Of a stretch of DNA of 22,242 bases, positions 1 through 8,426 are shown in pieces. This DNA comes from Acidimicrobiales bacterium (GTDB taxonomy: Bacteria > Actinomycetota > Acidimicrobiia > Acidimicrobiales > Poriferisodaliceae), in the NCBI GenBank assembly GCA_020631315.1, contig JAHDHM010000014.1:1-22242 (forward strand), given 5' to 3'. The notes under the pieces were generated by a model. The model searched no databases, was not told the origin of the DNA, and saw nothing but the letters and a program-made list of their open reading frames with translations. The translations under genes and the position numbers were made by a program. The stretch's first letter is position 1, and each line of letters opens with the position of its first letter.

Positions 1-1257
1 ATCTTCTTCGTCCTCTCCGGCTACCTGATCACGACACTGCTCATCCGTGAGCGCGAGCGCAGCGGACGCGTCGACTTCAAGGCGTTCATGGTGCGGCGTG
101 CGCTGCGGATCCTGCCGCCCTTGTACGTGGCGCTCGGCGTCGGTCTCCTGTTGCACCTGGTCGGTGTCATCGACGCGCCACATGGCCTCGCGGGCACGTG
201 GAGCCAGCTGCTGCACTTCGCGAACTACTACGTCGCCGGCGGCGGCGAGGCGATCCTCGACGGCACCGAGGTCACGTGGTCGCTCGCCGTCGAAGAGCAC
301 TTCTACCTGCTGTATCCGCTGCTGTTCGCCCTGCTGTATCGCCGCATCGGGCCGAAGCGCACGGCCGCGGTGCTGGTCGTCATCGCCGGCATCGTGCTCG
401 CATGGCGGCTGGCGTACGCCGGCAGCATCGTCGACGAGGCAACGTTCTTCGAGCTCGCCTACCGGACCGACTTCCGCATCGACTCGATCCTGTGGGGCTG
501 TGTGCTGGCCCTCGCCTTCAACCCGGTCGAGCGCACCAGCCGGCGGACCCGATTCGACGAGGTGCTGCTCGCCGTCGTCGTGGTGGCGCTCGCGGCGACG
601 ATCCTGCCCCAGGGCGACTGGTACAAGGGCACCGTCCGCTTCACCCTGCAGCCCGTCCTGCTGATGGGCGTGTTCTGGCTGGTCGTGTCGAACCCGAAGC
701 TGATCGCCCACCGTCTGTTCGAGACACGGCTCATGCGCTGGCTCGGCAAGGTCTCGTACACGCTGTACCTGACTTCGCACGCGATCACGATCGTCGCGTT
801 CCGCGAGATCGCCGGTGTCGGCTGGCGAGAGGACACGGACCTGCGCGGTTCCGGTCTCGAGCAGGAGCTCCTGTTGGCGTTCGTCGTGTCGGTCGTCGGG
901 TCGCTGGTCGTGGCCTGGCTGATGGAGCGCCTGATCGAGCGACCGCTGCACGCCGTCCGTCGCCGTTGGCGTGCGCCCGAACCGCACGTGCCCGGACCGT
1001 TCGACGACGGTGCGGATCCGGCGGCCTGGTTCGACTGGGTCGCTCCGGTCGCTCCCGATCCGGCAGCACCACAGGCCGCGACACCGTCTGCCGGAACATC
1101 TTCTGCCGCCGGCGTCCCGCCCCCTCCGACGGTGCCGGCCCCGGATCCACGGCGCCCGGTCGAACTGCAGCAGCCGGCCCGGCCCACCCGGCCAGCCGCG
1201 CCCGCCGACACCACGTCGCCCACACAGCCGGTCCCGCCGGCGACCCAGCCTCGCTGA
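1..1257 (+). CDS. Acyltransferase 3 (OafA/YrhL-type) membrane protein, 5' truncated by window edge
   Basis: The reading frame is open from the first base and ends at TGA 1255-1257; about 418 codons are visible and the true start lies upstream. It opens with FFVLSGYLIT, a hallmark of the acyltransferase-3 family, and carries WSLAVEEHFY (bases 277-306), the family's W-S-L-x-V-E-E-x-F-Y motif. Many hydrophobic segments follow, ending near base 930. Family members O-acetylate or O-acylate surface sugars at the inner membrane. By analogy with full-length members, only the first membrane helix and the catalytic-His region (roughly 40-60 residues) should be missing. The last ~100 residues form a hydrophilic Pro/Ala/Thr-rich tail, probably disordered and longer than usual. 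A surface-polysaccharide role fits the sugar operon at 7-12.7 kb, but no direct link is shown. The acceptor is unknown. Confidence 0.9.
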   Translation: MFFVLSGYLITTLLIRERERSGRVDFKAFMVRRALRILPPLYVALGVGLLLHLVGVIDAPHGLAGTWSQLLHFANYYVAGGGEAILDGTEVTWSLAVEEHFYLLYPLLFALLYRRIGPKRTAAVLVVIAGIVLAWRLAYAGSIVDEATFFELAYRTDFRIDSILWGCVLALAFNPVERTSRRTRFDEVLLAVVVVALAATILPQGDWYKGTVRFTLQPVLLMGVFWLVVSNPKLIAHRLFETRLMRWLGKVSYTLYLTSHAITIVAFREIAGVGWREDTDLRGSGLEQELLLAFVVSVVGSLVVAWLMERLIERPLHAVRRRWRAPEPHVPGPFDDGADPAAWFDWVAPVAPDPAAPQAATPSAGTSSAAGVPPPPTVPAPDPRRPVELQQPARPTRPAAPADTTSPTQPVPPATQPR

Positions 1258-1307
1258 CGCTGGGTCTCCTTCACTGGGTCTCCCTCACTGGGTCTCCCTC
1301 ACTGGGG
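1258..1307. repeat. 14-bp tandem repeat, about 3.5 copies
   Basis: Immediately after the acyltransferase stop codon, the unit CACTGGGTCTCCCT occurs at 1272-1285 and 1286-1299. A diverged copy precedes them (CGCTGGGTCTCCTT, 1258-1271) and a partial copy follows (1300-1307). Weaker echoes (CGCTGGGTCTGG) continue to about 1325. The array sits in the 144-bp gap before the CoA-transferase. I see no strong hairpin in it, so it may be simple slippage rather than a functional site. Confidence 0.75.
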
Positions 1308-1386
1308 CATCGCTCGCTGGGTCTGGCTCGCTGCGGCATCGGCGTCACTGTGGCGCGAGGATGTCGCCCAGGGGAGAGTCGCTCGC

Positions 1387-1393
1387 GGGGAGG
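1387..1393 (+). promoter_or_regulatory. Ribosome binding site of the CoA-transferase
   Basis: GGGGAGG lies 8 nt upstream of ATG 1402. It supports that start and marks the first strong translation signal of the CoA-transferase/ole operon. Confidence 0.6.
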
Positions 1394-1401
1394 CGTGCCG
1401 C

Positions 1402-2580
1402 ATGGGGGAGTCAGACAGGAGCTCGCGGTCCGCGGGACCGTTGGCCGGCGTCGTCGTCGCAGACTTCAGTCGGGTGGTGACCGGGCCACTGTGTGGGCGG
1501 CTCCTCGCTGACCAGGGTGCGACGGTCGTCAAGGTCGAGCCGCCCGAGGGTGACATGACCCGGCCGGCCGACCCGATCGTCGACGGGCATGGGTCCTACT
1601 TCGCGCATCTCAACGCGGGCAAACAGGGCGTGGTGCTCGACCTGCGCGACGAGGGCGACCTCGCACTCGCTCACGCGCTGGTCGCTCGGGCTGACGTGTT
1701 GCTCGAGAACTTCCGTCCCGGGGTCATGTCACGGTGGGGACTCGGTGCCGACGAGGTGCTGGCCCGCCACCCGGAGCTCGTCTACTGCTCGATCAGCGGC
1801 TACGGGCAGGACGGACCATGGGCCGACCGGCGCTGTTTCGCCCCCGTCGTGCACGGCGAGTCGGGCATGCTCGCGACGTCCTCGAGACTGTCGGGGGCGC
1901 CGGTGCGACCTGATCCGCACTCTCACGCCGACATCCAGGCCGGGATGCTGGCCATGGGTGCCATCACCGCCGCACTGTTCGACCGGGAACGCACCGGCGT
2001 CGGTACCCACCTCGACGTCTCGCTCATCGAGGCCTCGGTGTACGCCAACGAGTTCGCCGCTCCGGAACTCGCCGGACAGGAGGGCGAGACGCACTACGGC
2101 GGCTCGTCGTGCCTGGTGGTCACCACCGCCGACGGCACCGACGTCACGACCCAGGGAAACCCGGCGAGCCACTTCCGCAAGTGGGTGACGGCGATGGGAC
2201 GCGAGGACCTCCTCGACGACCCGCGCTTCACGCACCACGCCGTGCGCCTCGAGCACCGTGCCGAGATCGACCGGATGGTCCTCGACTGGGTGGCGCAGGT
2301 GCCCGACTATCCGACGCTCCAGGCCTTGTTGGCCGACACGACGTTGGCCACCGGTGAGGTCCGCACGGTCTCGGAACTGGCCGACACGGACTGGGCGAGG
2401 CGACGAAATGCCTTCGTCGAGGTGCATCCCGGTCTGAGAGTGCCCGCCGTCCCGTATCGTTCGTCAGCACGACCTGTCGGCGTCTCCGGTCCGCCACCGC
2501 GGCACGGGGAACACACCGAAGAGGTCGCACGTTCGCTACGGTCCCGTACTGCCCGTGCCGACGACGATGGAGCAAGATGA
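1402..2580 (+). CDS. Class III (CaiB/BaiF family) CoA-transferase
   Basis: This 392-residue protein matches formyl-CoA transferase-like enzymes, which move CoA between acyl groups through an aspartyl-CoA thioester. The N-terminal part reads VVVADFSRVVTGPLCGRLLADQGA followed by KVEPPEGD (residues 44-51), typical of the family's Rossmann-like domain. LLENFRPGVM (about 100-109) and SISGYGQDGPW (130-140) are also family motifs. The likely catalytic Asp is D177 in HADIQAGMLAMGAITAAL, the position of Frc Asp169. The ATG at 1402 has a good ribosome site. The stop overlaps the oleA start as ATGA (2577-2580), so it should be translationally coupled to the olefin genes. I infer that it supplies or recycles acyl-CoA for OleA, but the substrate cannot be read from sequence. 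A role in carnitine, bile-acid or dicarboxylate metabolism is equally possible for this family. Confidence 0.9.
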   Translation: MGESDRSSRSAGPLAGVVVADFSRVVTGPLCGRLLADQGATVVKVEPPEGDMTRPADPIVDGHGSYFAHLNAGKQGVVLDLRDEGDLALAHALVARADVLLENFRPGVMSRWGLGADEVLARHPELVYCSISGYGQDGPWADRRCFAPVVHGESGMLATSSRLSGAPVRPDPHSHADIQAGMLAMGAITAALFDRERTGVGTHLDVSLIEASVYANEFAAPELAGQEGETHYGGSSCLVVTTADGTDVTTQGNPASHFRKWVTAMGREDLLDDPRFTHHAVRLEHRAEIDRMVLDWVAQVPDYPTLQALLADTTLATGEVRTVSELADTDWARRRNAFVEVHPGLRVPAVPYRSSARPVGVSGPPPRHGEHTEEVARSLRSRTARADDDGAR

Positions 2581-3596
2581 CCGGGAACGCCGACTTTCGA
2601 TTCGAGGACGTGGCCATCGTCGGGCTCGCAGCATGCGATGCCGATGAGGTCGTCACGTCGGCTTCCGTGGACGAGGAGCTCGCCGACTTCTACGAGCGCA
2701 CCGACGCTCGTCCGGGTCTGCTGGAGCAGCTGGCCGGCATCCAGCAACGTCGACGCTGGCCCGAAGGCGTCAGCTTCATGGACGCTGCGGCCAAGGCCGG
2801 CCAGCAGGCGATGGCCGATGCCGGTGTCGCCGCCGATCGGATCGGACTGCTGATCGACACCTCGGTGTGCCGCGAGCGTCTCGAACCGTCGAGCGCAGTC
2901 ACCGTGCACCAGGCCCTCGGCCTGCCGTCCACCTGCATCAACTTCGACCTCGGCAACGCGTGCCTCGGCTTCATCAACGGCGTCCAGGTCGCCGGAGCGA
3001 TGCTCGAGTCGAACCTCATCGACTACGCCCTGATCGTCGACGGCGAAGGCACCCGTGAGCTCTACGAGAACACGATCAACCGGCTGAACCAGCCCGAGTC
3101 GACGTTCGGTGACCTCTTCGAGAACTTCGCCTCGTTGACGCTCGGGTCGGGCTCGGCCGCTGCCGTCATCGGCCGCCACAGCGAGAACCCGGGCTCGCAC
3201 CGGATCGTGCGCGGACTCTTCCGTTCCGCCACGGAGCACCACGAGCTGTGTGTCGGTTCGCTCGAGCACATGCGCACCGACACCAAGGCCCTGCTCGATG
3301 CCGGCACCGAGCTGGCAAAGATCGCCTGGGATCAGGGCGACGGCGACCAGTGGCGTGCCATGGACCGCTACGTGCTGCACCAGGTGTCGAAGGTGCACAC
3401 CGAGGCGATGATCGCCACGCTCGGCCTGCCACCGGACCGTGTCGCCATGACGTTCCCCGAGTACGGGAACATGGGTCCGGCCGCCGTGCCGTTCACGCTC
3501 GCGAAGGAAGCGGCGACGCTCCAGCCGGGCGACCAGGTGTTGTGCCTCGGCATCGGTTCCGGCTTGAACGCCGCAGCCGTCGAAGTCGCCTGGTGA
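2577..3596 (+). CDS. oleA: OleA, thiolase-fold acyl-CoA condensing enzyme for olefin biosynthesis
   Basis: This 339-residue thiolase-superfamily protein resembles OleA, which joins two fatty acyl-CoAs head to head to give a 2-alkyl-3-ketoacid. The nucleophile is C129 in GNACLGF; a His in LHQVSKVH (H268) and an Asn in YGNMG (N298) complete the triad. E103 in RLEPSSA sits where Xanthomonas OleA has Glu117, the residue reaching into the partner subunit's active site, which favours OleA over FabH. Length is typical of the family. ATG 2577 overlaps the CoA-transferase stop, and the TGA at 3594-3596 overlaps the GTG start of oleBC. A plain 3-oxoacyl-ACP synthase III is the alternative, but the oleBC and oleD neighbours settle the assignment. 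Confidence 0.93.
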   Translation: MTGNADFRFEDVAIVGLAACDADEVVTSASVDEELADFYERTDARPGLLEQLAGIQQRRRWPEGVSFMDAAAKAGQQAMADAGVAADRIGLLIDTSVCRERLEPSSAVTVHQALGLPSTCINFDLGNACLGFINGVQVAGAMLESNLIDYALIVDGEGTRELYENTINRLNQPESTFGDLFENFASLTLGSGSAAAVIGRHSENPGSHRIVRGLFRSATEHHELCVGSLEHMRTDTKALLDAGTELAKIAWDQGDGDQWRAMDRYVLHQVSKVHTEAMIATLGLPPDRVAMTFPEYGNMGPAAVPFTLAKEAATLQPGDQVLCLGIGSGLNAAAVEVAW

Positions 3597-6292
3597 GCCA
3601 GGTGGGTGCCACACCGGTGCCCGAACTCGACCTGCCCGGGCTCGATCCCTCATGGTCGCGCCGCGTCCGCGCCCAAGACCACCGTGGGGTCGAGGTCGAG
3701 TGGCACCTCCTCGACACCCACGCCGGGCAGGCGACGGCCGATGTCGACCTCACCGTGCTGTGCGTCCACGGCAACCCGACGTGGAGCTACCTGTGGCGTT
3801 CCGTCCTCGCCGACGCTCCGGCACGGACCCGTGTCATCGCCGTCGATCAGTTGGACATGGGGTGGAGCGAACGCACCGGTGCGCTGCGACGGCTCGCCCA
3901 CCGAGTCGATGATCTGTGGCGCCTGACCGACGCACTCTCGGCCGCTTCGGTCGATGACGCCCCGACGCTGGCGGGCCCGATGGTGGTCGCCGCACACGAC
4001 TGGGGCGGACCCGTGTCGCTCGGCTGGGCACTGCGGCGGCGCGCCGCGGACCTCGCAGCACCCGACGCTCCGGCGACACTCACGGGTGTCGTGTTGACGA
4101 ACACCGCAGTGCATCAGCCCGCCGACGCGCTGGCGCCGCGGGTGATCCGCCTCGTGCGGAACCCCCGTTGGCTGCGCCATGCGACCGTCACCACCACCAC
4201 GTTCATCCGGGGTGCGCTGGAGATGTGCCGCCCCCGGCCGCCGCGCGACGTGCGAGACGCCTACCTCGCCCCGTACAGGACCCCAGACCGCAGGGAGGCG
4301 ATCGAGGACTTCGTGGCGGACATCCCGCTCGAGGACGGACACCCGACGAGTGCAGCACTCGATCAGATCGCCGACGGGCTCCGCTCCCTCGGCGATGTGC
4401 CCGTCGCGCTGCTCTGGGGGCCGTCCGACCCGGTCTTCGGCGAGATCTATCTCCACGACTTCGAACAACGGCTGCCACATGCCGACGTCCACCGGTTCGT
4501 CGGCGCTCATCACCTCCTTCACGAGGAAGCCGACGTCGCCGGCGTGCTGCATCGTTGGATCGGGCAGCGGGTGCTGCGGCCGATGTCGTCGCTGTCGTCG
4601 GCACCGTCGACGACACCTGGCGCCTCACTGATCCCGTTGGGCGCCGGAGTGGACATGGCGATGTCGCGCGGCGGCGATGCTCCGTTCGTGGCCGAGGTGG
4701 TCGACGGCGTCGTGCGCAGCGTCACTGCGGCCGAACTGGCCGAACGCATCGACGCAGCCCGCCGTCGGCTCGGCGCGCTCGGCGTGGGCCGCGGCGACCG
4801 AGTGGCGTTGCTGGTCCCGCCGGGCATCGAGCTGGACGAGGTGCTCTACGGGTGCTGGTCCATCGGTGCCGTGCCCGTGCTCGTCGACAGCGGGTTGGGT
4901 CCGGCGAACATGTCGAGGGCGCTGCGCGGCGCCCATCCGTCCGTCGTCGTCGGCATCGACCGGGGCGTCGCTGCGGCGATGGCCATGGGCGTCGGCCTGG
5001 AGCGAGTCGTCATCGGCGAGACCGCGCCGCCGCTTGGCCGGGTGCTGCGTGGCGCTCGCCGTTGGGACGAGTTGGCGACCGACGCTCCGACACAGGACGC
5101 ATCGCCCGAGCACGAGGGTCACCGGCCGTTGTTGAGCGACGGCGCCGACGACGAGGCCGCGGTGGTGTTCACCTCTGGCTCGACCGGGCCGTCGAAGGGC
5201 GTGCGCTACTCGACGCGGGCACTCGCTTCGCAACGCGACCGGCTCGCAGCCACGTACGGCATCACCTCCGACGATCGTCTCGTCGCAGCGTTCGCGCCCT
5301 TCGCCCTCTACGGCCCGGCGCTCGGGATCGCGTCGGTCGTTCCGAACATGGACATCACGAAGCCGTCGACGCTCACCGCCGACGCGTTGGCCGACGCGGT
5401 CGAGGCGATCGACGCCACGCTCGTGTTCGCCTCTCCCGCAGCGCTCGCCAACGTCGTCGCCACTGCCTCCGCGGGGCATGCGGAGCGATTCGAGCGGGTT
5501 CGTCTGGTGCTGTCGGCGGGAGCCCCGATCTCTCCCGAGCTGTTGCGATCCGCCGCGCCGTGGTTCCGGTCCGCGTCGTTCCACACCCCGTACGGGATGA
5601 CCGAAGTCCTCCCCGTCGCCGACGTCTCGCTCGAGCAGGTCGACGACGCGGTGGCCGACGAGGGCATCCTGCGGGGCGTGTGCGTCGGCGCGACCGTACC
5701 GGGCGTCGACGTGCGGATCGCAGCGATCGACGGCGCCGACGGTTGGGGCGAGATCGAGATCAGCGCCCCTCACCGGATGACCGGCTACGACCGCTTGTGG
5801 TCGACCGACTCGGCGGCCCGCACCGACGACGGCTGGCACCGCAGCGGCGACGTCGGCTCGGTCGACGACGACGGTCGCCTCTGGGTGTCCGGCAGGGTCG
5901 CCCACGTGATCCACACGGCGTTCGGACCGGTCGCCCCGGTCCCGATCGAACTCGCCGCACAGTCCGTCGACGGTGTGGCCAGGGCCGCAGCGGTGGCCAT
6001 CGGCCCGGCAGGGCGCCAGGTACTGGGTGTGGTGATCGAGGCGACGTCGCCGCGTCGAGCCGGCGTCTCCGTCCCGAGGCGCAGCTCGATGCGCCTCGCC
6101 GAACCCGACCTCGCCGAACGGGTGCGCCACGCTGTGCGGGGGTTGCTCGCAGGATCTGACGACTCTCCCACCCGCGGGGACGTTGCGATGGTGCTCGAGA
6201 TCGCCAAGATGCCCGTCGACCGACGGCATCACTCCAAGATCGATCGAGCCGCACTGTCGGCCGCTGCGTCGCAGCTCGCCGAGGGCCGCTGA
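3593..6292 (+). CDS. oleBC: OleBC fusion: beta-lactone decarboxylase plus beta-lactone synthetase
   Basis: This is a single 899-residue protein with two enzymes. Residues ~1-330 are an alpha/beta-hydrolase of the haloalkane-dehalogenase-like OleB type: HGNPTWSYLWRS (oxyanion region, 59-70), nucleophile D136 in AHDWGG, acid D279 in WGPSDPVF and base H307 in GAHHLLHEE. Residues ~345-899 are an AMP-forming ligase of OleC type: P-loop FTSGSTGPSKGV (526-537), YGMTE (667-671), SGDVG with D753, GRVAHVI (767-773) and the C-terminal Lys K882 in HHSKIDR. OleC closes a beta-hydroxy acid to a beta-lactone using ATP; OleB decarboxylates the lactone to a cis-alkene. Fused OleBC is known from actinobacteria. 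I chose GTG 3593 because it overlaps the oleA stop (GTGA); the open frame continues upstream inside oleA, but that part is not homologous. The stop shares one base with oleD (TGATG). Confidence 0.92.
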   Translation: MSQVGATPVPELDLPGLDPSWSRRVRAQDHRGVEVEWHLLDTHAGQATADVDLTVLCVHGNPTWSYLWRSVLADAPARTRVIAVDQLDMGWSERTGALRRLAHRVDDLWRLTDALSAASVDDAPTLAGPMVVAAHDWGGPVSLGWALRRRAADLAAPDAPATLTGVVLTNTAVHQPADALAPRVIRLVRNPRWLRHATVTTTTFIRGALEMCRPRPPRDVRDAYLAPYRTPDRREAIEDFVADIPLEDGHPTSAALDQIADGLRSLGDVPVALLWGPSDPVFGEIYLHDFEQRLPHADVHRFVGAHHLLHEEADVAGVLHRWIGQRVLRPMSSLSSAPSTTPGASLIPLGAGVDMAMSRGGDAPFVAEVVDGVVRSVTAAELAERIDAARRRLGALGVGRGDRVALLVPPGIELDEVLYGCWSIGAVPVLVDSGLGPANMSRALRGAHPSVVVGIDRGVAAAMAMGVGLERVVIGETAPPLGRVLRGARRWDELATDAPTQDASPEHEGHRPLLSDGADDEAAVVFTSGSTGPSKGVRYSTRALASQRDRLAATYGITSDDRLVAAFAPFALYGPALGIASVVPNMDITKPSTLTADALADAVEAIDATLVFASPAALANVVATASAGHAERFERVRLVLSAGAPISPELLRSAAPWFRSASFHTPYGMTEVLPVADVSLEQVDDAVADEGILRGVCVGATVPGVDVRIAAIDGADGWGEIEISAPHRMTGYDRLWSTDSAARTDDGWHRSGDVGSVDDDGRLWVSGRVAHVIHTAFGPVAPVPIELAAQSVDGVARAAAVAIGPAGRQVLGVVIEATSPRRAGVSVPRRSSMRLAEPDLAERVRHAVRGLLAGSDDSPTRGDVAMVLEIAKMPVDRRHHSKIDRAALSAAASQLAEGR

Positions 6293-7257
6293 TGCGGGTC
6301 CTCATCACCGGCGGCACCAGCCTGCTCGCCGTCGCGGTCGCGGAGCGGCTCGTCGCCCGTGGGGATCAGGTGACGGCACTCCAGCGTGGCCAGACGGACC
6401 GCCCGGTCGCCGAGGGAGTCCGAGGCGTGATGGGTGACATCACCGACGCCGAAGCGGTCGCCGACGCAGTCGCAGGTCACGACGCGGTGATCCACGCCGC
6501 CGCCAAGGTCGACGTGGTGGGTGACTTCTCGCTCTTCGAGCAAGTGAACGTCGGTGGCACGCGGCACGTGCTCGACGCCTGCAAGGCGCACGATGTCGGC
6601 ACCCTCGTGCACGTCTCCACGCCATCGGTCGCACATCAGGGCCGGTCGCTGGTCGCCGCACCCGCGGGTGTCGCTGACCCGGCCACCGCACGTGGCGCGT
6701 ACGCGGTGACCAAAGCCGTGGCCGAACGCCTCGTGCTGGACCGGCCCGCCGACAACACGACGACGGCCGTCCTGCGTCCGCACCTCGTCTGGGGCCCAGG
6801 CGACACACAGCTGGTCGGTCGGATGGTCGACCGAGCTCGCCAAGGCCGGGTGGCGACGATCGGCACGGGCATGGCACTCATCGACTCGACGTTCGTCGAC
6901 GACGCCGCCGACGCGATCGTCGCGGGACTCGACCGGGCCGAGCACGCCGATCGGGAACCGCTCGTCGTGTCGGGCGGTCAGCCTCGGCCGGTCGCCGAGC
7001 TCATCGACGGCATCCTCCGAGCACACGGACTGCGTCTGCCGCCGAACCGTCGCGTGCCAGCCGGCGTCGCCCGGGTGGCAGGTCGAGGCATCGAACGTCT
7101 GTGGAACGAGCGCGGCTGGTCAGAGCCACCGATGACGGAGTTCCTGGCCGAGCAGCTCTCGACCGCCCACTGGTTCGATCAACGTCGGACGTGGGAGGCG
7201 TTGGACTGGCGGCCGCGAGTCGGTGTGGCCGAGGGTCTGCGCCGGCTCGTTAGCTGA
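6292..7257 (+). CDS. oleD: OleD, NAD(P)H-dependent 2-alkyl-3-ketoacid reductase
   Basis: This 321-residue extended short-chain dehydrogenase reduces the OleA beta-keto acid to a beta-hydroxy acid for OleC. The N-terminus MRVLITGGTSLLA is the Rossmann nucleotide-binding loop, with a somewhat divergent glycine motif. Catalytic residues are Y137 and K141 in YAVTK, with S109 or S112 in HVSTPS. LRPHLVWGPGD (about 166-176) is typical of the NSDHL/3beta-HSD-like subgroup to which OleD belongs. Its ATG uses the last base of the oleBC stop, so it is the final gene of the coupled operon. Its 3' end overlaps the convergent aminotransferase gene by 8 bp. Taken alone it could be called a generic NAD-dependent epimerase; context gives the name. 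Confidence 0.88.
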   Translation: MRVLITGGTSLLAVAVAERLVARGDQVTALQRGQTDRPVAEGVRGVMGDITDAEAVADAVAGHDAVIHAAAKVDVVGDFSLFEQVNVGGTRHVLDACKAHDVGTLVHVSTPSVAHQGRSLVAAPAGVADPATARGAYAVTKAVAERLVLDRPADNTTTAVLRPHLVWGPGDTQLVGRMVDRARQGRVATIGTGMALIDSTFVDDAADAIVAGLDRAEHADREPLVVSGGQPRPVAELIDGILRAHGLRLPPNRRVPAGVARVAGRGIERLWNERGWSEPPMTEFLAEQLSTAHWFDQRRTWEALDWRPRVGVAEGLRRLVS

Positions 7258-8353
7258 CGAACTCGATGACGAGATCGCAGATGCGGTCGACGATCTCGGG
7301 CGTCAGGTGGGGGTGCATCGGCAGGCTGACGAGGTCGACGACGGCGGCTTCGGCGATCGGGCACGAGACCGGATCGAAGCGAGCGAATGCCGGCTGCGTG
7401 GTGCACGAGACCGGATAGTGGCGTCCGGTCGGCACACCGTGATCGCCGAGGAACGAGCGGAGCCCCTCGGGGTCGGCCACCCGGATGACTTCCAGATGGT
7501 GCGCCGAGACGGCCTCGGGACGCAGCTCGGTCACCTGTACGTGGCCACGGAGGCGGTTCCGGTACTGCTCGCTGGCCACCCGGCGTGCGGCGTTGGCGTC
7601 GAGCAGGTGGGGCAGCTTCGTGGACAGCAGGCCGGCCTGCAGCCCGTCGAGGCGGGAGTTGCGGCCGTGTGCAGCGTGCACGAACGGTGTGTCGGTGCGG
7701 CCGTGGTTCGACATCGTCCTGGCCGCGGCGACGAGGTCGTCGCGGGAGGTGACGATGGCGCCGCCGTCGCCGAGCGCACCGAGGTTCTTGCCCGGATAGA
7801 AGCTGAAGCCGGCGATGTCGCCGAACGAACCGGCCGGGCGACCGTTCCACGTCGCGCCGTGGGCCTGGGCGGCGTCTTCGACGACGGCGATGCCGGCGCG
7901 CTGTGCGACGGCGCCGATGGCATCCATGTCGGCCATCTGGCCGTACAGGTGGACCACCATGACAGCACGGCTGGCGTCGGTGAGCGCCGCCTCGAGCGTC
8001 TCGGCGGTGAGGAGGAGGGTGCTCGGGTCGACGTCGGCGAACACCGGACGGGCACCGACGTTCGCGACGGCCTCGGCCGTGGCGACGAAGGTGTTGGCCG
8101 GCACGACGACGTCGTCGCCCTCACCGATGCCGAGCGCGGCGAGCGCCAACTCGAGGGCGTCGGTCCCGTTGGCGACACCGATGGCGTGGGTGGTGCCGCA
8201 GAACTCGGCCCACTCCTGTTCGAAGCGGTCGACGGCGGCGCCGCCGATGAAGCCCGAGGCGTCCACGCAGGACTTCCAGACGCCGTCGAGCTCGGATCGG
8301 AGGGCATCGTGCGTGGACCGAAGGTCGACGAAGGGCGTGAGCTGTTCGCTCAT
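7250..8353 (-). CDS. DegT/DnrJ/EryC1/StrS-family PLP sugar aminotransferase
   Basis: This 367-residue PLP enzyme aminates keto-sugar nucleotides. Visible features are the N-terminal PFVDLRSTHDAL, the GTDALELAL cofactor-phosphate region (63-71), D160 in VEDAAQAHGA, which contacts the pyridine nitrogen, and the Schiff-base lysine K189 in FYPGKNLGALGDGG. The frame is open far upstream, but ATG 8353 (MSEQLTPFVDL) matches the family N-terminus and has GGAG about 8 nt before it. It lies 73 bp downstream of the Gfo/Idh-type dehydrogenase. Dehydrogenase-aminotransferase pairs of this type (WbpB/WbpE in Pseudomonas) make 3-amino sugars, so a 3-amino-hexuronate or related sugar is a reasonable inference. 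The exact sugar is not readable. Confidence 0.92.
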   Translation of the reverse strand: MSEQLTPFVDLRSTHDALRSELDGVWKSCVDASGFIGGAAVDRFEQEWAEFCGTTHAIGVANGTDALELALAALGIGEGDDVVVPANTFVATAEAVANVGARPVFADVDPSTLLLTAETLEAALTDASRAVMVVHLYGQMADMDAIGAVAQRAGIAVVEDAAQAHGATWNGRPAGSFGDIAGFSFYPGKNLGALGDGGAIVTSRDDLVAAARTMSNHGRTDTPFVHAAHGRNSRLDGLQAGLLSTKLPHLLDANAARRVASEQYRNRLRGHVQVTELRPEAVSAHHLEVIRVADPEGLRSFLGDHGVPTGRHYPVSCTTQPAFARFDPVSCPIAEAAVVDLVSLPMHPHLTPEIVDRICDLVIEFVS

Positions 8354-8426
8354 CGGTGTCTCCAGGTTCGTGTGATGGGGGAGATTCGTGGGCGCTGCCG
8401 ACACGGCGCTTGGTGCGCCAGGTGTG

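Noticed and set aside
3248..3592. Upstream extension of the oleBC reading frame inside oleA
   Set aside because: The frame is open there, but its translation is Arg/His-rich and unlike OleB. The GTG at 3593, overlapping the oleA stop, fits the family N-terminus and operon coupling.
2307..3653. Long minus-strand frame opposite the CoA-transferase and oleA
   Set aside because: It is an antisense shadow of high-GC coding sequence. The translation has no family motifs, whereas the plus strand has two clear enzymes.
4625..6232. 535-codon minus-strand frame opposite OleC
   Set aside because: It is Arg/Asp/His-rich with no recognisable domain and lies fully within a well-supported oleBC gene.
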